This document shows positions 46,218-58,150 of a stretch of 64,000 nucleotides of DNA, piece after piece. Source of the stretch: Bilabrum cf. latius (lineage: Eukaryota; Bigyra: Bicosoecida; Bigyra; Bicosoecida). Made by a program: the position numbers and the translations under genes. The DNA lies in NCBI GenBank assembly GCA_965178125.1, contig OZ237769.1:1-64000 (forward strand). The letters run 5' to 3'. Below the pieces are notes generated by a model. That model saw only the letters and a list, made by a program, of their open reading frames with translations. It searched no databases and was not told where the DNA came from. Position 1 is the stretch's first letter, and each line of letters begins with the position of its first letter.

Positions 46218-46911
46218 GAGGCAAGACAGCGCGGCGCAGCCTCGATGCAGGTAGCCGGAGATGCGGGCGATCCTGACGTCGTTGGGCGTGACCCCTGCCT
46301 GCTGGACGGACGCAGGCAGGCACGAGATGGCAGCCGCGCGGTGATACGTGCGCCGCAGGCCGAGCTCCACAGGTTAGGCGTGCGTGTGCGCCGCAGGCGG
46401 ATCTTCAGCGAAGCGGCTAGGCTAGGGTGCGGTGGAATGCCAGAGAGCTGTCCCTGAGAGTTACCGTGCGCGCCGCAGGCCGCGCTCCACAGGTTAGGCG
46501 TGCGTGTGCGCCGCAGGCGGATCTTCAGCGAAGCGGCTGGGCCAGGGTTGATTAGGGAGCCGCGTAAGTGCTACACTTGCCCTCGGACCCCGCCTGGCGG
46601 GCCTGGCGGGATGGCCTGTCGAGAGTGATCGTTAGCGCACCTGGTCCTGCTCGCTGGGCCAGCTACCGCGACGAATTAAACGCCTACAGAAGTACTGCGA
46701 TGAATAGCATCCACTTTACCAGCCCTGGGACCGCGCCCTGACACTCCACCACAGGGGTTCCCACATGGATCCGGAGCCGCCGAGCACCTGCTCGCACCAC
46801 ACCGGCCAACCACCCCCCCGCGCCCCTCCACGGGCAGGAAACCGAAGAAGGCCTTCCCCCGCGGCACAAACAGCGCCCCGGGGGAAGGCCTAGAGACAAA
46901 ACCTTGTGTGT

Positions 46912-49900
46912 TAGTGTATTAGTCTATAGGAACCTGCCAGGCCCATCCTGTTTTTAGGCTGTTTGAGCCCCTTGCCGAAGCCCTTGCCCGGCGCCGCCCG
47001 GCGCCACCGGAGCGCACCCCCCGCCCGCACCCGGGGCGGGGGCCCGCGGGGAACAGCGCCGGGCGGAACCGGGCGCGCGGGGCCGAAAACCGGTCCGCGA
47101 AACTGGTCGCAAGCGCGTTTCGCCCGGCCCCTCCGGAACCAGGACCTAACTCGAAAATCCCGTCCGTGAACCTCCCGCTCCGTCTTATTTTGCTGGGTCC
47201 GGGCCGGCCGGCGCGCCCGCGCGCCCGGCGGATAGGGCCCAGATAAGGATCGTCGTTTTCCAGGATCCCGCCGCTGCGCCCCGCCGCAGGGCCCAGCGGC
47301 CCGCGCCGTCCGCTAGATGAAACCCCGCGGCAACTTTTAAGCCGGGCCGCGGGCCGCCGAAAGGACCGCGCCGGGTCGCAAATGGGCGCCGAAGTCGCGG
47401 CGCGAAACCGATTTTCATTCATCTTCGTCGCCAACCGGGCATCCGAACATCCGAGGCCAGCGCACCAAAACATCGCGAAACAGGCGCGAGCGTCCCTTCA
47501 ATGCCTTGAACGCAGGCAGCGGCCGCCATTGCTGCGGGCCGCTGGCGGCGGCAGGCCGCAGGGCGGCGCCGCGTCCGCCGGAATCCAGATGGTTCGCCAT
47601 TCCTGCGCGATCTGGCCCCGGCATGTACGGTCGCGACGCGGCGGCGCACCGATTCCGAACCGATGGAGGCCGCGCCAAAACCCAAACGCACTGAATATTA
47701 CACAGAAACACAATTTCGTGGCCTGCTGCTCCCGAAAACGCCTTCCGATTTGCAGGGAGCAAGCTATCGTGCCGACGAACGCCCAGGAGCTCGAAGCCGC
47801 ACGAATCGCGCACATCGCCACGCTAAACGTGCGTAGCGCGGGGCAGAATGCGCATTGCAATACTACAAGCGTGCCGTGGACCAGCTGTGCGCGAGCTTGA
47901 GCCCATTCAACGCTGCGGCAGAGCGATTTTGCCACCGCGCCGAGGTCCGCCACCGGTGCAGCGACCGAGGGACGAGGGAGGGGGGCCTCCCCCGGCAGCA
48001 AGCACTAGCGCTCAAGGGGGAGGCCGCCCACCCCTACCCAAGGACCGGCCGCGCCTCCCTCTCCGGGCAAGAGCCAGCCCCGCACGCACTCGGTCAAACG
48101 CGAGCCCCCAGGCTCCAGCAGGAGGCGGCACGGCAGCTGCTGCGATGAGGCGTGCGTGTGCGGCGCGGACGGACGGACGTTAAGCGAAGCCACTGGGCTG
48201 AGCTAGGGCGGAGCGGGGAGTCTAAGATGCCACGCGTGCCCGCATGGTCTGCCGCCGGTGCAGCAACCGAGGGACACGGGGGTGGGGGGGCCTCCCCCGG
48301 CAGCAAGCACTAGCGCTCAAGGGGGAGGCCGCCCACCCCTACCCAAGGACCGGCCGCGCCTCCCTCTCCGGGCAAGAGCCAGCCCCGCACGCACTCGGTC
48401 AAACGCGAGCCCCCAGGTTCCAGCAGGAGGCGGCACGGCAGCTGCTGCGATGAGGCGTGCGTGTGCGGCGCGGACGGACGGACGTTTAGCGAAGCCACTG
48501 GGCTGAGCTAGGGCGGAGCGGGGAATCTAAGATGCCACGCGTGCCCGCATGGTCTGCCACCGGTGCAGCAACCGAGGGACACGGGGGTGGGGGGGCCTCC
48601 CCCGGCAGTGAGTACAAGAGCACGGGTGGAGCACACCTCCATCCCTAGGCACCACGCAGCAAGCGCGGGGGGCATGCATGGATGCACAGGAGGCCACCCG
48701 AGCACTTGCGCAGGCCTGGCCGAGAATCCTTGGGGCCCTGCTTCAGCATGTGCATCTGTTCCGCAATGAAAGCATTCCGAGTCTGCGCGGCGCCACCTAC
48801 CGACAACAAACACAGCTATCATTCTCACCGACGCTGCCATGGAATCTAGCTCGTCTGGTCTACCAGCAGTTTCAAGCACTACGCCGTGAGTATGATTTTG
48901 GTCCAAAGCTGCAGTGCTCGCAGCCGTTAGTTCCAGCTAAGGTACTCCGCGGTGCCTGGCGTGTAGTGGGCTCGATAGCACAATTGTTTCTGAAAGACCT
49001 TACACGGACAGCATGCTTCCTAGGGTTACCGAACGGGCTAGATATGTTATTCATGTATATGTTGACTTGCGTGCGCAACCATGTAGTGTATTGTCTGCAG
49101 ATTGTGGTTTAATTGGACCAGAAACTCAAGTTTCAGGGCGCATTTCGCGATCTTTTGAGGTAAATCTGCTTGACTCAAGTTGTATTCTGGCCGCTACACG
49201 GCGTGAAGGACGTGACATGCCAGCACATTGCAAATGTTATACAACGCATTGCTCGTTTTAACCGATGCATGCCGTGCTAAGTGGCCGTAGACTTCCTAAG
49301 CGATTGTTTCAGAAAAGAATGTTGCTCTGAGCGAGTTGCAGTTGCAGTTGTGTACGAGTTGAACGTCACACTTCCGTATCGTTCTCTGCATCATACTGTA
49401 TTTGGTATGAAGAATATAATGTTGTTACAATAAGCGCTAGCGTCTGTCCTCACGCAATGCGTGGCAAGCAAATATTGGTGGAGGCTCAACCCAATGCGAT
49501 GCACCTCAGAGAGCGTTGCAGTGCAATGCATGCCACACACCCATGGGTTCTCACATGCCTCAGGCCCACGTGAACGAGCAGCACCTCGATCCGCGCAGAA
49601 TTGGCCTGTACATCAGCAGGTAAGCTTCGCGGCTGTATACCACTAGCCCGTGCGTCCATGTAGCTGCAGCATCCCTGCCAAGGCGTCCAGCCGTTCCTTT
49701 TGTCAGCAGGTACATAACGAAAACAGATGCCACTGGCGTGCTCAGTGCGGACGAGCAGCTCATGCTACCGCGCCACATTTCGGAAGCCAAGGTTACCCCT
49801 CGATCGGTGCAGAGTCGCATCTGCCAGCGGCTGGGCTTCTGCGTGTACTCGGCCACTGGCCGTGGCTTCGTGCCTGTGGATGCAAGACCCTTCGAGCACA

Positions 49901-50911
49901 AGACCCACTCAGTCAAATTGACGCCCCAGATCGGGTGAGAGGCAAGAAAGCGCGGCGCAGCCTCGATGCAGGTAGCCGGAGATGCGGGCGATCCTGACGT
50001 CGTTGGGCGTGACCCCTCCCTGCTGGACGGACGCAGGCAGGCACGAGATGGCAGCCGCGCGGTGATACGTGCGCCGCAGGCCGAGCTCCACAGGTTAGGC
50101 GTGCGTGTGCGCCGCAGGCGGATCTTCAGCGAAGCGGCTAGGCTAGGGTGCGGTGGAATGCCAGAGAGCTGTCCCTGAGAGTTACCGTGCGCGCCGCAGG
50201 CCGCGCTCCACAGGTTAGGCGTGCGTGTGCGCCGCAGGCGGATCTTCAGCGAAGCGGCTGGGCCAGGGTTGATTAGGGAGCCGCGTAAGTGCTACGCTTG
50301 CCCTCGGACCCCGCCTGGCGGGCCTGGCGGGATGGCCTGTCGAGAGTGATCGTAGCGCACCTGGTCCTGCTCGCTGGGCCAGCTACGGCCGCAGGCGGAT
50401 CTTCAGCGAAGCGGCTAGGCTAGGGTGCGGTGGAATGCCAGAGAGCTGTCCCTGAGAGTTACCGTGCGCGCCGCAGGCCGCGCTCCACAGGTTAGGCGTG
50501 CGTGTGCGCCGCAGGCGGATCTTCAGCGAAGCGGCTGGGCCAGGGTTGATTAGGGAGCCGCGTAAGTGCTACGCTTGCCCTCGGACCCCGCCTGGCGGGC
50601 CTGGCGGGATGGCCTGTCGAGAGTGATCGTAGCGCACCTGGTCCTGCTCGCTGGGCCAGCTACCGCGACGAATTAAACGCCTACAGAAGTACTGCGATGA
50701 ATAGCATGCACTTTACCAGCCCTGGGACCGCGCCCTGACACTCCACCACAGGATTCCCACACGGATCCGGAGCCGCCGAGCACCTGCTCGTGCCACACCG
50801 GCCAACCCCCCCCCCCCCCGCCCAACCCCTCCCACGGGCAGGATACCGAAGAAGGCCTTCCCCCGCGGCACAAACAGCGCCCCGGGGGAAGGCCTAGAGA
50901 CAAAACCTTGT
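46912..50911 (+). repeat. Large tandem repeat unit 3
   Basis: Third copy of the unit. It carries a further short duplication near its end: gccgcaggcggatcttcagc recurs at about 50114, 50231, 50389 and 50509. The array stops at about 50911 (ccttgtacactg), where unrelated sequence begins. Confidence 0.88.
49564..49938 (+). CDS. Two-exon coding piece in repeat unit 3
   Basis: Counterpart of 45843-46217 at an offset of 3,721: exons 49564-49619 and 49710-49938, same intron, same TGA. The two copies give the same peptide as far as I can compare, so this may be a multi-copy gene carried by the repeat. Confidence 0.45.
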
Positions 50912-51233
50912 ACACTGTACAGCTCTTAGATCTAGTCTCACCCAATCCCCCCGGGTGAGGCAGTCTCCATTTATGCCCCCCGGACAGGCCCAGGGGGTTC
51001 GAGAATTGAAATCATCACCCACCCCACCCCCCCCAGGATAGTACCCCTGGGACCCCTGCCCGGGGTTGCACTTTGGATGAGCTTGGCTCTTGCGGCCGCA
51101 GTCTGGCCCGGCCGCACCCACCCACAGACCACCTCCTCGTCAGCCCTCCACGGGTCGCCTCATCAACGAGTTGCCCGTCTCTCCAGCTCAATGCTTTGCG
51201 AGTAAACTTTCACTTTGAGGTAGAATGCCAGAC
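50912..51233. other. Spacer between the repeat array and the collar-domain gene
   Basis: C-rich stretches and no supported gene. It contains the 3' flank of the minus-strand gene that ends at 51234. Confidence 0.5.
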
Positions 51234-54200
51234 TCAAGTCTTGATGATAAAGTGCAGTAAGAGCGACGGGGGGGCTGTCCGCAGCTCAGTGTACGGGGCC
51301 GGATCCTGCTGGTAGGCGGTGATGTTGTAAGCCCTGTCCTACGAGATAGTTGTTGACTTTGTCTGGTCCCCATAATAACCCGCATGGCTCATTTTCGCGG
51401 TGGTCTTCGTCCGCCGGACCACTGAGGATGCTGGCACTACCTACCCCCTGAAATCATCCTTGGCAGCGCTGGGCAGGTCACTGACGCCCTGCGGCTCCTG
51501 CGTAATGAGGGACTCAAGGAGCACGGGCTTCGCGGAGCCATAGTTGCTGCTTGGGCTACCCCCTCTGATAATATCATAGGCTACTTGGATAGTCTGCACC
51601 TTGTGCTCATGGTACGGCAGGTGGGAGTGCTCGATCCTGCCTGAGAGGTGGTACCCGAGCTGATCCAGCGCGATCCCATCGATGGACCCTCCCTGGTCCA
51701 TCACTCCCGCTGGAAACCGACCCCGCAGATCCGGGATCTTAAATTGCGTGGCTAGTACCCCTGCTTCGCTCCTGTTGGTATACGTGTCCCCAATTACGGA
51801 CCACAGGGTGGGATACCCAGCTTTGGAAAGCACTCTCCCATCGCAGGGTAGCCACCCGATCGGGATGTTGGAGGGGACACGTACGTCAGACGAGTGCGTC
51901 ACGATGGTGCCAGATGGCACTGATTCACCAGAAGAACCACCGGATCCACCAGACGCTTGCACCTGCACCACCCCATCGCCACCCACGAGGCCGGTGCTGC
52001 CACCAGATGCCTCCGCATTCACCGATGCCTGCAGCACCGACATATATTCGGAACTGATGGCCCTGCCGATAAACAACGCCCCACCACCAACGCCATCCGC
52101 CTGCGTCACAACTCGTCCGTCACTAGGACGGGCAAAGTAGTTAGCGGATGGCACAAGCGACCTGTATGGGTGGCGCAGCATCCCGGACACCGCAATGGAC
52201 ACGGACTGCCCCCCGTTGCGCATCAGGGCCACGCCATTGATGGCGTCCTGAGGCAGCCTGGCGAAGCGGGTGATGCCCACGGGGAGCGGGCCCTCCTGCA
52301 GCAGGCCGACCTGGGCAAGCGCAGACTGATCGGACGAGCTGCGATGCAGGATTAACACCGAGTCCGCCGTCGATGGAGCCCCGGACAGCCCGATCCCAAT
52401 GGCCACGGTGCTCTCGCGGGCACTTCCCAGGATGGATGCACGGCCCAGCGCAATTTGTAACCGGCCGTCCGCAGTTGCCACAGCATCCCGGACCAGGGCA
52501 GACGCACTACCGTCGCGGTACACAATGGCGAACCGGCCCACCTTGCTGCACGAGCTGGTACCCGCACCAACTGCGCCAAATGCATGAAGATCCGAGCCGC
52601 ACGGGACCGTGCCCACAGAGACACGCAGGGCAGACGGCACGCTGGATCCAGAGTCCACCAGCACAGTTGGCCGGATGTTGACCTGCGGCACTGCATCATT
52701 GGTCACCGTGACGCCCATGACTAGCAGTGCCTGCCCCTGGTCAAAGTCCCGGTAGGCCATAATGATCTCTCCTTGTGACAACAGGCCCAGGTCCATGTGC
52801 TCGATCCTGCCGCTGCTAGACACGGGCCCGCTGGCTTTGGACACGGGCTGGCTGCCTGCTCTGCTGTCGAGCGTCAGCAGGTGGTATCTGGCCTCCTTGG
52901 TCCCTGCCTTCTGGTACACTGCAAAGAATGCCCCATCGAAAGGTGCCACGGCGTCCAGATACAGGCCGGACTGCCGTGGCTCGATAACGGTGGGGTTCGA
53001 GGGCGACTGCACCTGGGCAGTAATAGTGTCTGGCTGCATAGAGGCGGTCAATGCCACCACCACGCCGTCATCTCCATCCAGCAGTGACACCAGCAGCAGC
53101 ACGCGATGTGCAGATCCAGAGGCAGATGCAGGACCCGATGATGAGGGCTGGGACGCCACCACAGCGGCGACTGCCCCGTCCCGGACACCGTCCGTCCCCA
53201 TCCAGCTCGCGTCCATTTTCTCCCACGAGGCAGTCAGGGTGGCCGTCAGCGAGGGCTCGGATCCTGAAGCCTTGATGGTGGTGATAATCACGTCGCCCAC
53301 AGTGGCGTCGCCGCTGCCCAGATCGCCAGATGCCCCAATGTAGAGGCAGACGGCGGCATTGGCTGCCAGCGGGGCGCATGAGGTCGGGGCTGCCTGTGCC
53401 GCCACGGGAGCACCAGAGGGCGTGAGGGCGGCACTGCTGACCGCCAGCACACCATCCTATGTGGATACATTCACTCTGTTGACGTGAGCCCACAAAAGTG
53501 CCCCGCTGGCGACGGAAGTTTTTGAGTGGATCTCCAGCGCCACGGCGCCTTGCCCTGACCACACCGGGGCCAGCGACACGCGATCCAGGGCTGCATCCGT
53601 CAGCGCGTTCGAAGAGTCCTAGACGTCAATGCCGAACCCAGGAGAGACGTAGCCATCGAGACCAGCGCTTACCGCCGTCATGGGACCCACGGTGTTGGGC
53701 GTGTCGGGCGAGGCGGCGTTGGGGCGCAAAGGGACGGCGAGGGACAGGCCGGCGGAGGAGCCCATCACCTCCATGTCGCCATCCACCCGCAAAGATCCAG
53801 TCAACCCAAGCAGCGACCCCTTAAACGGTGTTGTGGGTGTGCTGAGCCCTGAAGCTGCGATGTACTCGCTGCCATCTGCCTGAGAGAGATTCAATGACGG
53901 CCCCAGCTGCAGCAAGTCAATTGCTTCTGCATTCTCCCCTAGTCGCTCGGAGCTGCCGTCAGCCTAGCCCCCCAAACGTAAAAATACGGACTTTTCTATG
54001 TGAAGACCCAGTTCAACCTGCTTGAGGGAAGCATCCTGGTCGTAGAGGAGGGCTGGTTGAGTCGGGGTGAAAACTTCCAGCCGTCTGGCCTCGGCCTGTA
54101 GCTCTACGTCATTCGCAAGCGAGCCGAGCGTAGCGCTCTTGGGTGAAGCGACATCATCAAGGAGGCACGAAGGTTTCAGTCTTGCTTGCAGCCTTCTGAC

Positions 54201-54338
54201 AGTTGCCTCTAGGGCTAGCATCCGTTCGCCGAGACGTGATACATCGAGGTGGACCCCGGCAAGCTCCGCCCTGGAACAGGTAGCGCAATGGAATACTGTA
54301 AACACTGCCAATAGTGCAATGCGGGCTTGAATCCGCAT
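51234..54338 (-). CDS. Secreted protein with a C-terminal phage-tail-collar domain, five UAG codons
   Basis: One uninterrupted exon from ATG at 54338 to TGA at 51234-51236, 1,034 residues. It opens with a signal peptide (MRIQARIALLAVFTVFHCA), followed by a short heptad-like stretch (LGERMLALEATVRRLQARL). A long beta-rich middle has GRIEHMDLGLLSQGEIIMAY and GGALFIGRAISSEYMSV. After a Gly/Ser linker, residues about 806-885 carry the collar signature GWLPCDGRVLSKAGYPTLW ... FKIPDLRGRFPAG, the hallmark of Pfam Phage_Collar (phage tail fibres and bacterial microcystin-dependent-protein relatives). UAGs at 53964, 53619, 53457, 51441 and 51339 are read as Gln, so it is decoded by the host code and is not bacterial contamination. 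Likely extracellular; an adhesion or trimeric-fibre role is inferred. Confidence 0.82.
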
Positions 54339-54503
54339 CGATAACCACTTCTGTTGGGAGTAGTCTAGGAGCGCGCGGAGAGCGCCGCTCCGGATCTCGG
54401 ATCTGCGTGGCCAAAATGTGATGCCTGCCTGGCACTGATTTTCGCACCATACACTTCCCCTCATTCGTACGCTGAAATAATTTTTAGGCGAAAGTCATAA
54501 CAG

Positions 54504-54713
54504 ATGGCTTCCGGCGATTCCATGGGAGAGTCGATTGCTGAGCTCGCATCTCAACTTCGAGTGCTGGAGCAGGCTGTCGAAGGTGCTACGTCGGCCCACA
54601 TCAAGTTGCGGACTATCGGCTCCATATCTTCGAACATGTACGGAACGATTTACTAGATATGCGCCTTTTTGTCGCCTGTACTAGCTATTGGCAGGCCTGC
54701 TTGCCGATTCTGA
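54504..54713 (+). CDS. Possible small gene, structure uncertain
   Basis: ATG at 54504 opens MASGDSMGESIAELASQLRV, a helical start, and reaches TGA at 54711 through one UAG (54654), 69 residues. Alternatively an intron ending at ggcag (about 54694) joins it to GLLADSELSALNSQIPLNRR, which stays open to 54879 (TGA) and looks more protein-like; a gtgcta donor near 54583 would keep phase. The gene lies head to head with the collar-domain gene. Family not recognised. Confidence 0.4.
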
Positions 54714-55160
54714 GTTGTCTGCTTTGAACTCGCAGATTCCACTCAACAGACGAAAGAGGGCACAACCAAACAGAAAATACCCAGCGGTCAGGCAAATCAG
54801 TGTAGTCAAGTCGTGGTGGAAGCTGAAAGATATTATACCGCGAGCATTTGATGGGCGCAGCAGGAATATACGTTTTTGAATTGTATACTTGATCGACTGC
54901 CTTTGCTTGAAATCATTATGAGACAGTCACTTACATCTAAACTAGCGTGCTTATAACATTGTATTATTTGGTGGCCAGTCGTGTAGAGCGCTTCAATGCG
55001 ATGCAAGCCTTGCTCTTGAATTTGCCCCAGCGCCCTGGCATTCTTTGTGTGGTACTGCAAGCATAAAAGCGCGCGTGCATTCGCCAATCTGCAACATAAA
55101 TCTCGAATAGCAAGATATCACTCCTTTGTACTCGACACACGCCTTTGTTGACGGATTTCG

Positions 55161-55889
55161 ATGGCGCTGAGGCATTTTGCTGTCGGCGTAGGGAGATACT
55201 CGCAATTGTGGCAACGCCGAACATTCTCGATACCAAGCAATTGGGGCAGTCGGTAGCCGAAGGCATTAAATAATACGTTGGGTCGCAGCGCCGGGAAGGC
55301 TGGCGACGCCCGTCACATACATGGCTTGAAACAGGCCAACAAGTAGCAAGTCAGGCTGCTGTCACTATCCATTTGTACGAGCAAAGTACAGCCCGTTTCG
55401 ACAAGCAGTGCATCTAATCGGCAGAGTTCTGACACCCCGAGTGCACCTGATGCGTCAGAGAGCCGTGAGCAGTCGCAGCTGCAGGCGGCGACAACCAAGC
55501 CACAAGAACCGCAATTGAATGGCTTGCTGGCTGATCGCGATTAGAAAGGCACTTTGGATAATAGAGCCCTTCGGCATGACGATAAACTCTCTGTCGGGGT
55601 GGGATAGGGTGTACTGGAGGGGGCACGGCATGTGGAGGCGAACAGCGGGCAGCGGATGGTGCCTGCGTGGCTGTGTGTGGCCTGGTGCGTGCTGAGCTTT
55701 GCGGTGGGAGGCTGGTTCGGGTACGGGGAGGGGGAGAGAGACACGAAGGCCAAGGCGGGGCGCCTGGTTAGGCACTTGCTCAGGCAGATCCAGGCAGGTG
55801 AGGAGCAAGCTGGGGACCCCATGGCGAGGGAGGAGGCAAGGAGCCAGCAAAGCACTCCCCAGCAAGCTGCCAGCGCCAATTCGCAATAA
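55161..55889 (+). CDS. Probable mitochondrial membrane protein, four UAG codons, TAA stop
   Basis: ATG at 55161 opens a 242-residue frame ending in TAA (55887-55889); an upstream in-frame TGA lies at 55149. The start (MALRHFAVGVGRYSQLWQRR, then TFS) is Arg-rich, lacks acidic residues and looks like a mitochondrial presequence. A polar Ser/Gln-rich middle follows, then one transmembrane helix at about 155-175 (VPAWLCVAWCVLSFAVGGWF) and a charged helical tail (AGRLVRHLLRQIQAGEEQ). UAGs at 55254, 55344, 55542 and 55605 are in frame. The TAA terminator matters because it shows that UAA is still a stop. Location is inferred from the N-terminus only; no family is recognised. Confidence 0.65.
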
Positions 55890-56425
55890 GACCAAGTGAC
55901 GTGCAGTTGATATTGTCGCTGCTGGTATCCAACCGGCACCGCAAGGCCAATATTCCATTCGCTATGTACAACCGCTCGGCGCGTGCATAGGGGTGCAGAA
56001 GCTTGGGCATGAGTGCAGCACGTGATGGGACTGGAGCAGGTGGCTTGTTGAACGTTCGAATCGATGGTATACATACTGGGTATGTAAGCCCGGAAGCACC
56101 TGCGACAATGGGCACTGGGCTGTCGGCTGCAGGTAGGTGCCTCTTCGAGTCGGCGTGCCGCTGACCTGTCCCGCCAGGCCCTCCTTTGTCTCGGCCACCA
56201 CCGGCAGCAACCGCCCATCTGTGCCCATCGAATTGCCCCTCGTCTCAACTCATAAACCCCTTATACAGGCGCAGTGCTTGCATGGGGACAGCATCATCAA
56301 CACGCGAAGCCGCGTCCGCTTTGCGCTTGCAATAAATGAAGATGATGATTCTCGGAAGCAAACACGTGGATCCTCTCCAGTTGGTTTTGCCTTGCTTGTC
56401 TGGTGTATTCTTGAACAACACGGCC
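55890..56425. other. Intergenic region 5' of the PDI gene
   Basis: No supported gene. It presumably contains the PDI promoter, but no motif stands out. Confidence 0.5.
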
Positions 56426-57958
56426 ATGCGGTCCAATCTTATCACCATTGTTGCCCTTGCGGGGCTGCTTGGGGTCACAAATGCCCTGTATGGGTCAAGA
56501 GATGATGTCCAGTCTGTGTCTGGAGCCAAAGACTTCAGGGAGAAGGTCGTGAAGTCGCCGTCCGTTTCGATTGTAGAATTTTATGCCCCCGTGAGTCGAC
56601 TTTACACTTCTTTGTATGCATAGTTGGTATCGGAAGCTCCTCGCAAAGCCCATGTGTGTGCGATCCGCGCATGCCAGCTGGATGCGACTGGTGCCAGTAT
56701 ATCTCGTACGTTAATTGTGCTTCCTTAATCTGGCACATACTTGGTATCACAGTGGTGTGGACATTGCAAGAACGCGGCACCAGAAGTAAAGAAGGCGGCG
56801 AAGGCTTTGAAGGGCGTGGCCAACGTTGTGGCCGTCGATGCCACCGCCAAGGAGAACGAGAGACTGGCTGCAGAGCATGGCGTGCAGGGGTTCCCCACAT
56901 TCCTTGTTTTCGATGGGAGCGGCAAGTCAAAAGGAAAGCCTTACAACGGGGGCAGGTCGGCCAAGGACATCGCTCAGGCAGCCGTGCAAGAGGCGAAGCG
57001 TGCCGTGCAGGCTCGTCTGGGCGGGAAGGCGAAGGCATCGTCTGGTGGGAGCAAGTCCAAGAAGTCCTCCTCGGGTGGGGGCGGCGGTGGGAACCGTCGC
57101 AGCAGCAGCGAGCCCGGCGGGGGCCGGCATGTGGTCACGCTGACGGACTCCAACTTTGACGACCTGGTCATGGGCTCGGACGACCAGTGGATGGTGGAGT
57201 TCTACGCGCCCTGGTGCGGGCACTGCAAGAGCCTGTCCCCCGAGTGGGCCCAGATGGCAGAGGACGTGGAGGGCGAGGTCAAGGTGGGCGCGGTGGACGC
57301 CACGCAGGCGCAGGCGCTGGCACAGAGGTTCGGGGTGAGGGGCTATCCCACCATCAAGATGTTCCCTGCCGGGGCTGGCAAGTCGGATGGCAGCGCAGTG
57401 GACTACAACGGGCCCCGGGAGGCCGCCGGCATGACCCAGTGGGCCCTGCAGCAGCTGGAGAAATCGGGGGGAGGAGGCGCCCCCGTCACCGAGCTGGTGT
57501 CTGACGATGTGCTCCGGTCCAAGTGCAAGGGCAAGAAGATCTGCGTGGTGGCCTTCCTGCCGCACATCCTGGACGACGGCAAGAAGGGCAGAGAGGCGAG
57601 CCTTGCCATGCTGGAGGCCACCGCCAAGGCCCAGCGCAAGAGCCCCGTGCGCTTCCTGTGGACCTCTGCGGGGCAGCACCCCGAGCTGGAGCAGGCTCTG
57701 GGAGTGTCCATGTACCCGGCGGCAGCTGCCGTCAACCTGGCCAAGGGTGCCGGTGCACTGCATGTGGGCACCTTCGACGAGCGAGGCATCGGGTCCTTCG
57801 TGACGGGTGTCATGACAGGCAGGGCACGCACGTCCCCCGCCAAGATCCCCTCGCTCAAGGCCGTGAACCCCTGGGATGGGAAGGAGGGAAAGGCCCCCGC
57901 CATGGACGAGGAGGAGGACGACTTCGACCTCCAGGCCTTCCTCAGCGACGAGGAGTGA
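56426..57958 (+). CDS. PDIA6: Protein disulfide isomerase, P5/PDIA6-like
   Basis: Exon 1 (56426-56590) and exon 2 (56753-57958) are joined in phase 0 by a 162-base gtgagt...cacag intron that falls between FYAP and the first WCGHC. The product has 456 residues and ends at TGA. A signal peptide (MRSNLITIVALAGLLGVTNA) is followed by thioredoxin domain a (active site C57-G-H-C60), a Lys/Ser/Gly linker, thioredoxin domain a' (EFYAPWCGHCKSL, C210-G-H-C213), and a third domain without a CxxC. The acidic tail (EEEDDFDLQAFLSDEE) resembles the acidic end of P5. It would catalyse disulfide formation and isomerisation in the ER. A KDEL-type retrieval signal is absent from this reading. No UAG occurs in this gene. 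The neighbouring genes are unrelated. Confidence 0.9.
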
Positions 57959-58150
57959 GCAAAGTGATGTTCGTGGGGAGAGGCAGGTCTCGCATAGACT
58001 ACGGCAGAGGGTATTCGGATAATAGACTACGTGGGGTTCTGGAACTCGGGCTGGCCTTGTACGGCAGGTGTTGCATTGCTTGGGGAACACTGTCGCGTCA
58101 TCTGGCTTGGCGGATCTGTGGTCTTGGTAGTGCACCTACACGATTCAAAA

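Larger units (their letters stand above)
42515..46911 (+). repeat. Large tandem repeat unit 2
   Basis: Same start motif and order of blocks as unit 1, lengthened by an 884-base internal duplication (43131-44869). 44985-46640 matches 48706-50361 in unit 3 at a constant offset of 3,721 with only scattered differences. Confidence 0.88.

Noticed and set aside
39400-48500. GC-rich blocks as ribosomal RNA genes
   Set aside because: I saw none of the conserved rRNA core motifs, and the blocks are interrupted by indels between copies.
56927-58135. 402-codon minus-strand ORF opposite the PDI gene
   Set aside because: Shadow of the GC-rich PDI coding strand, with no recognisable features.
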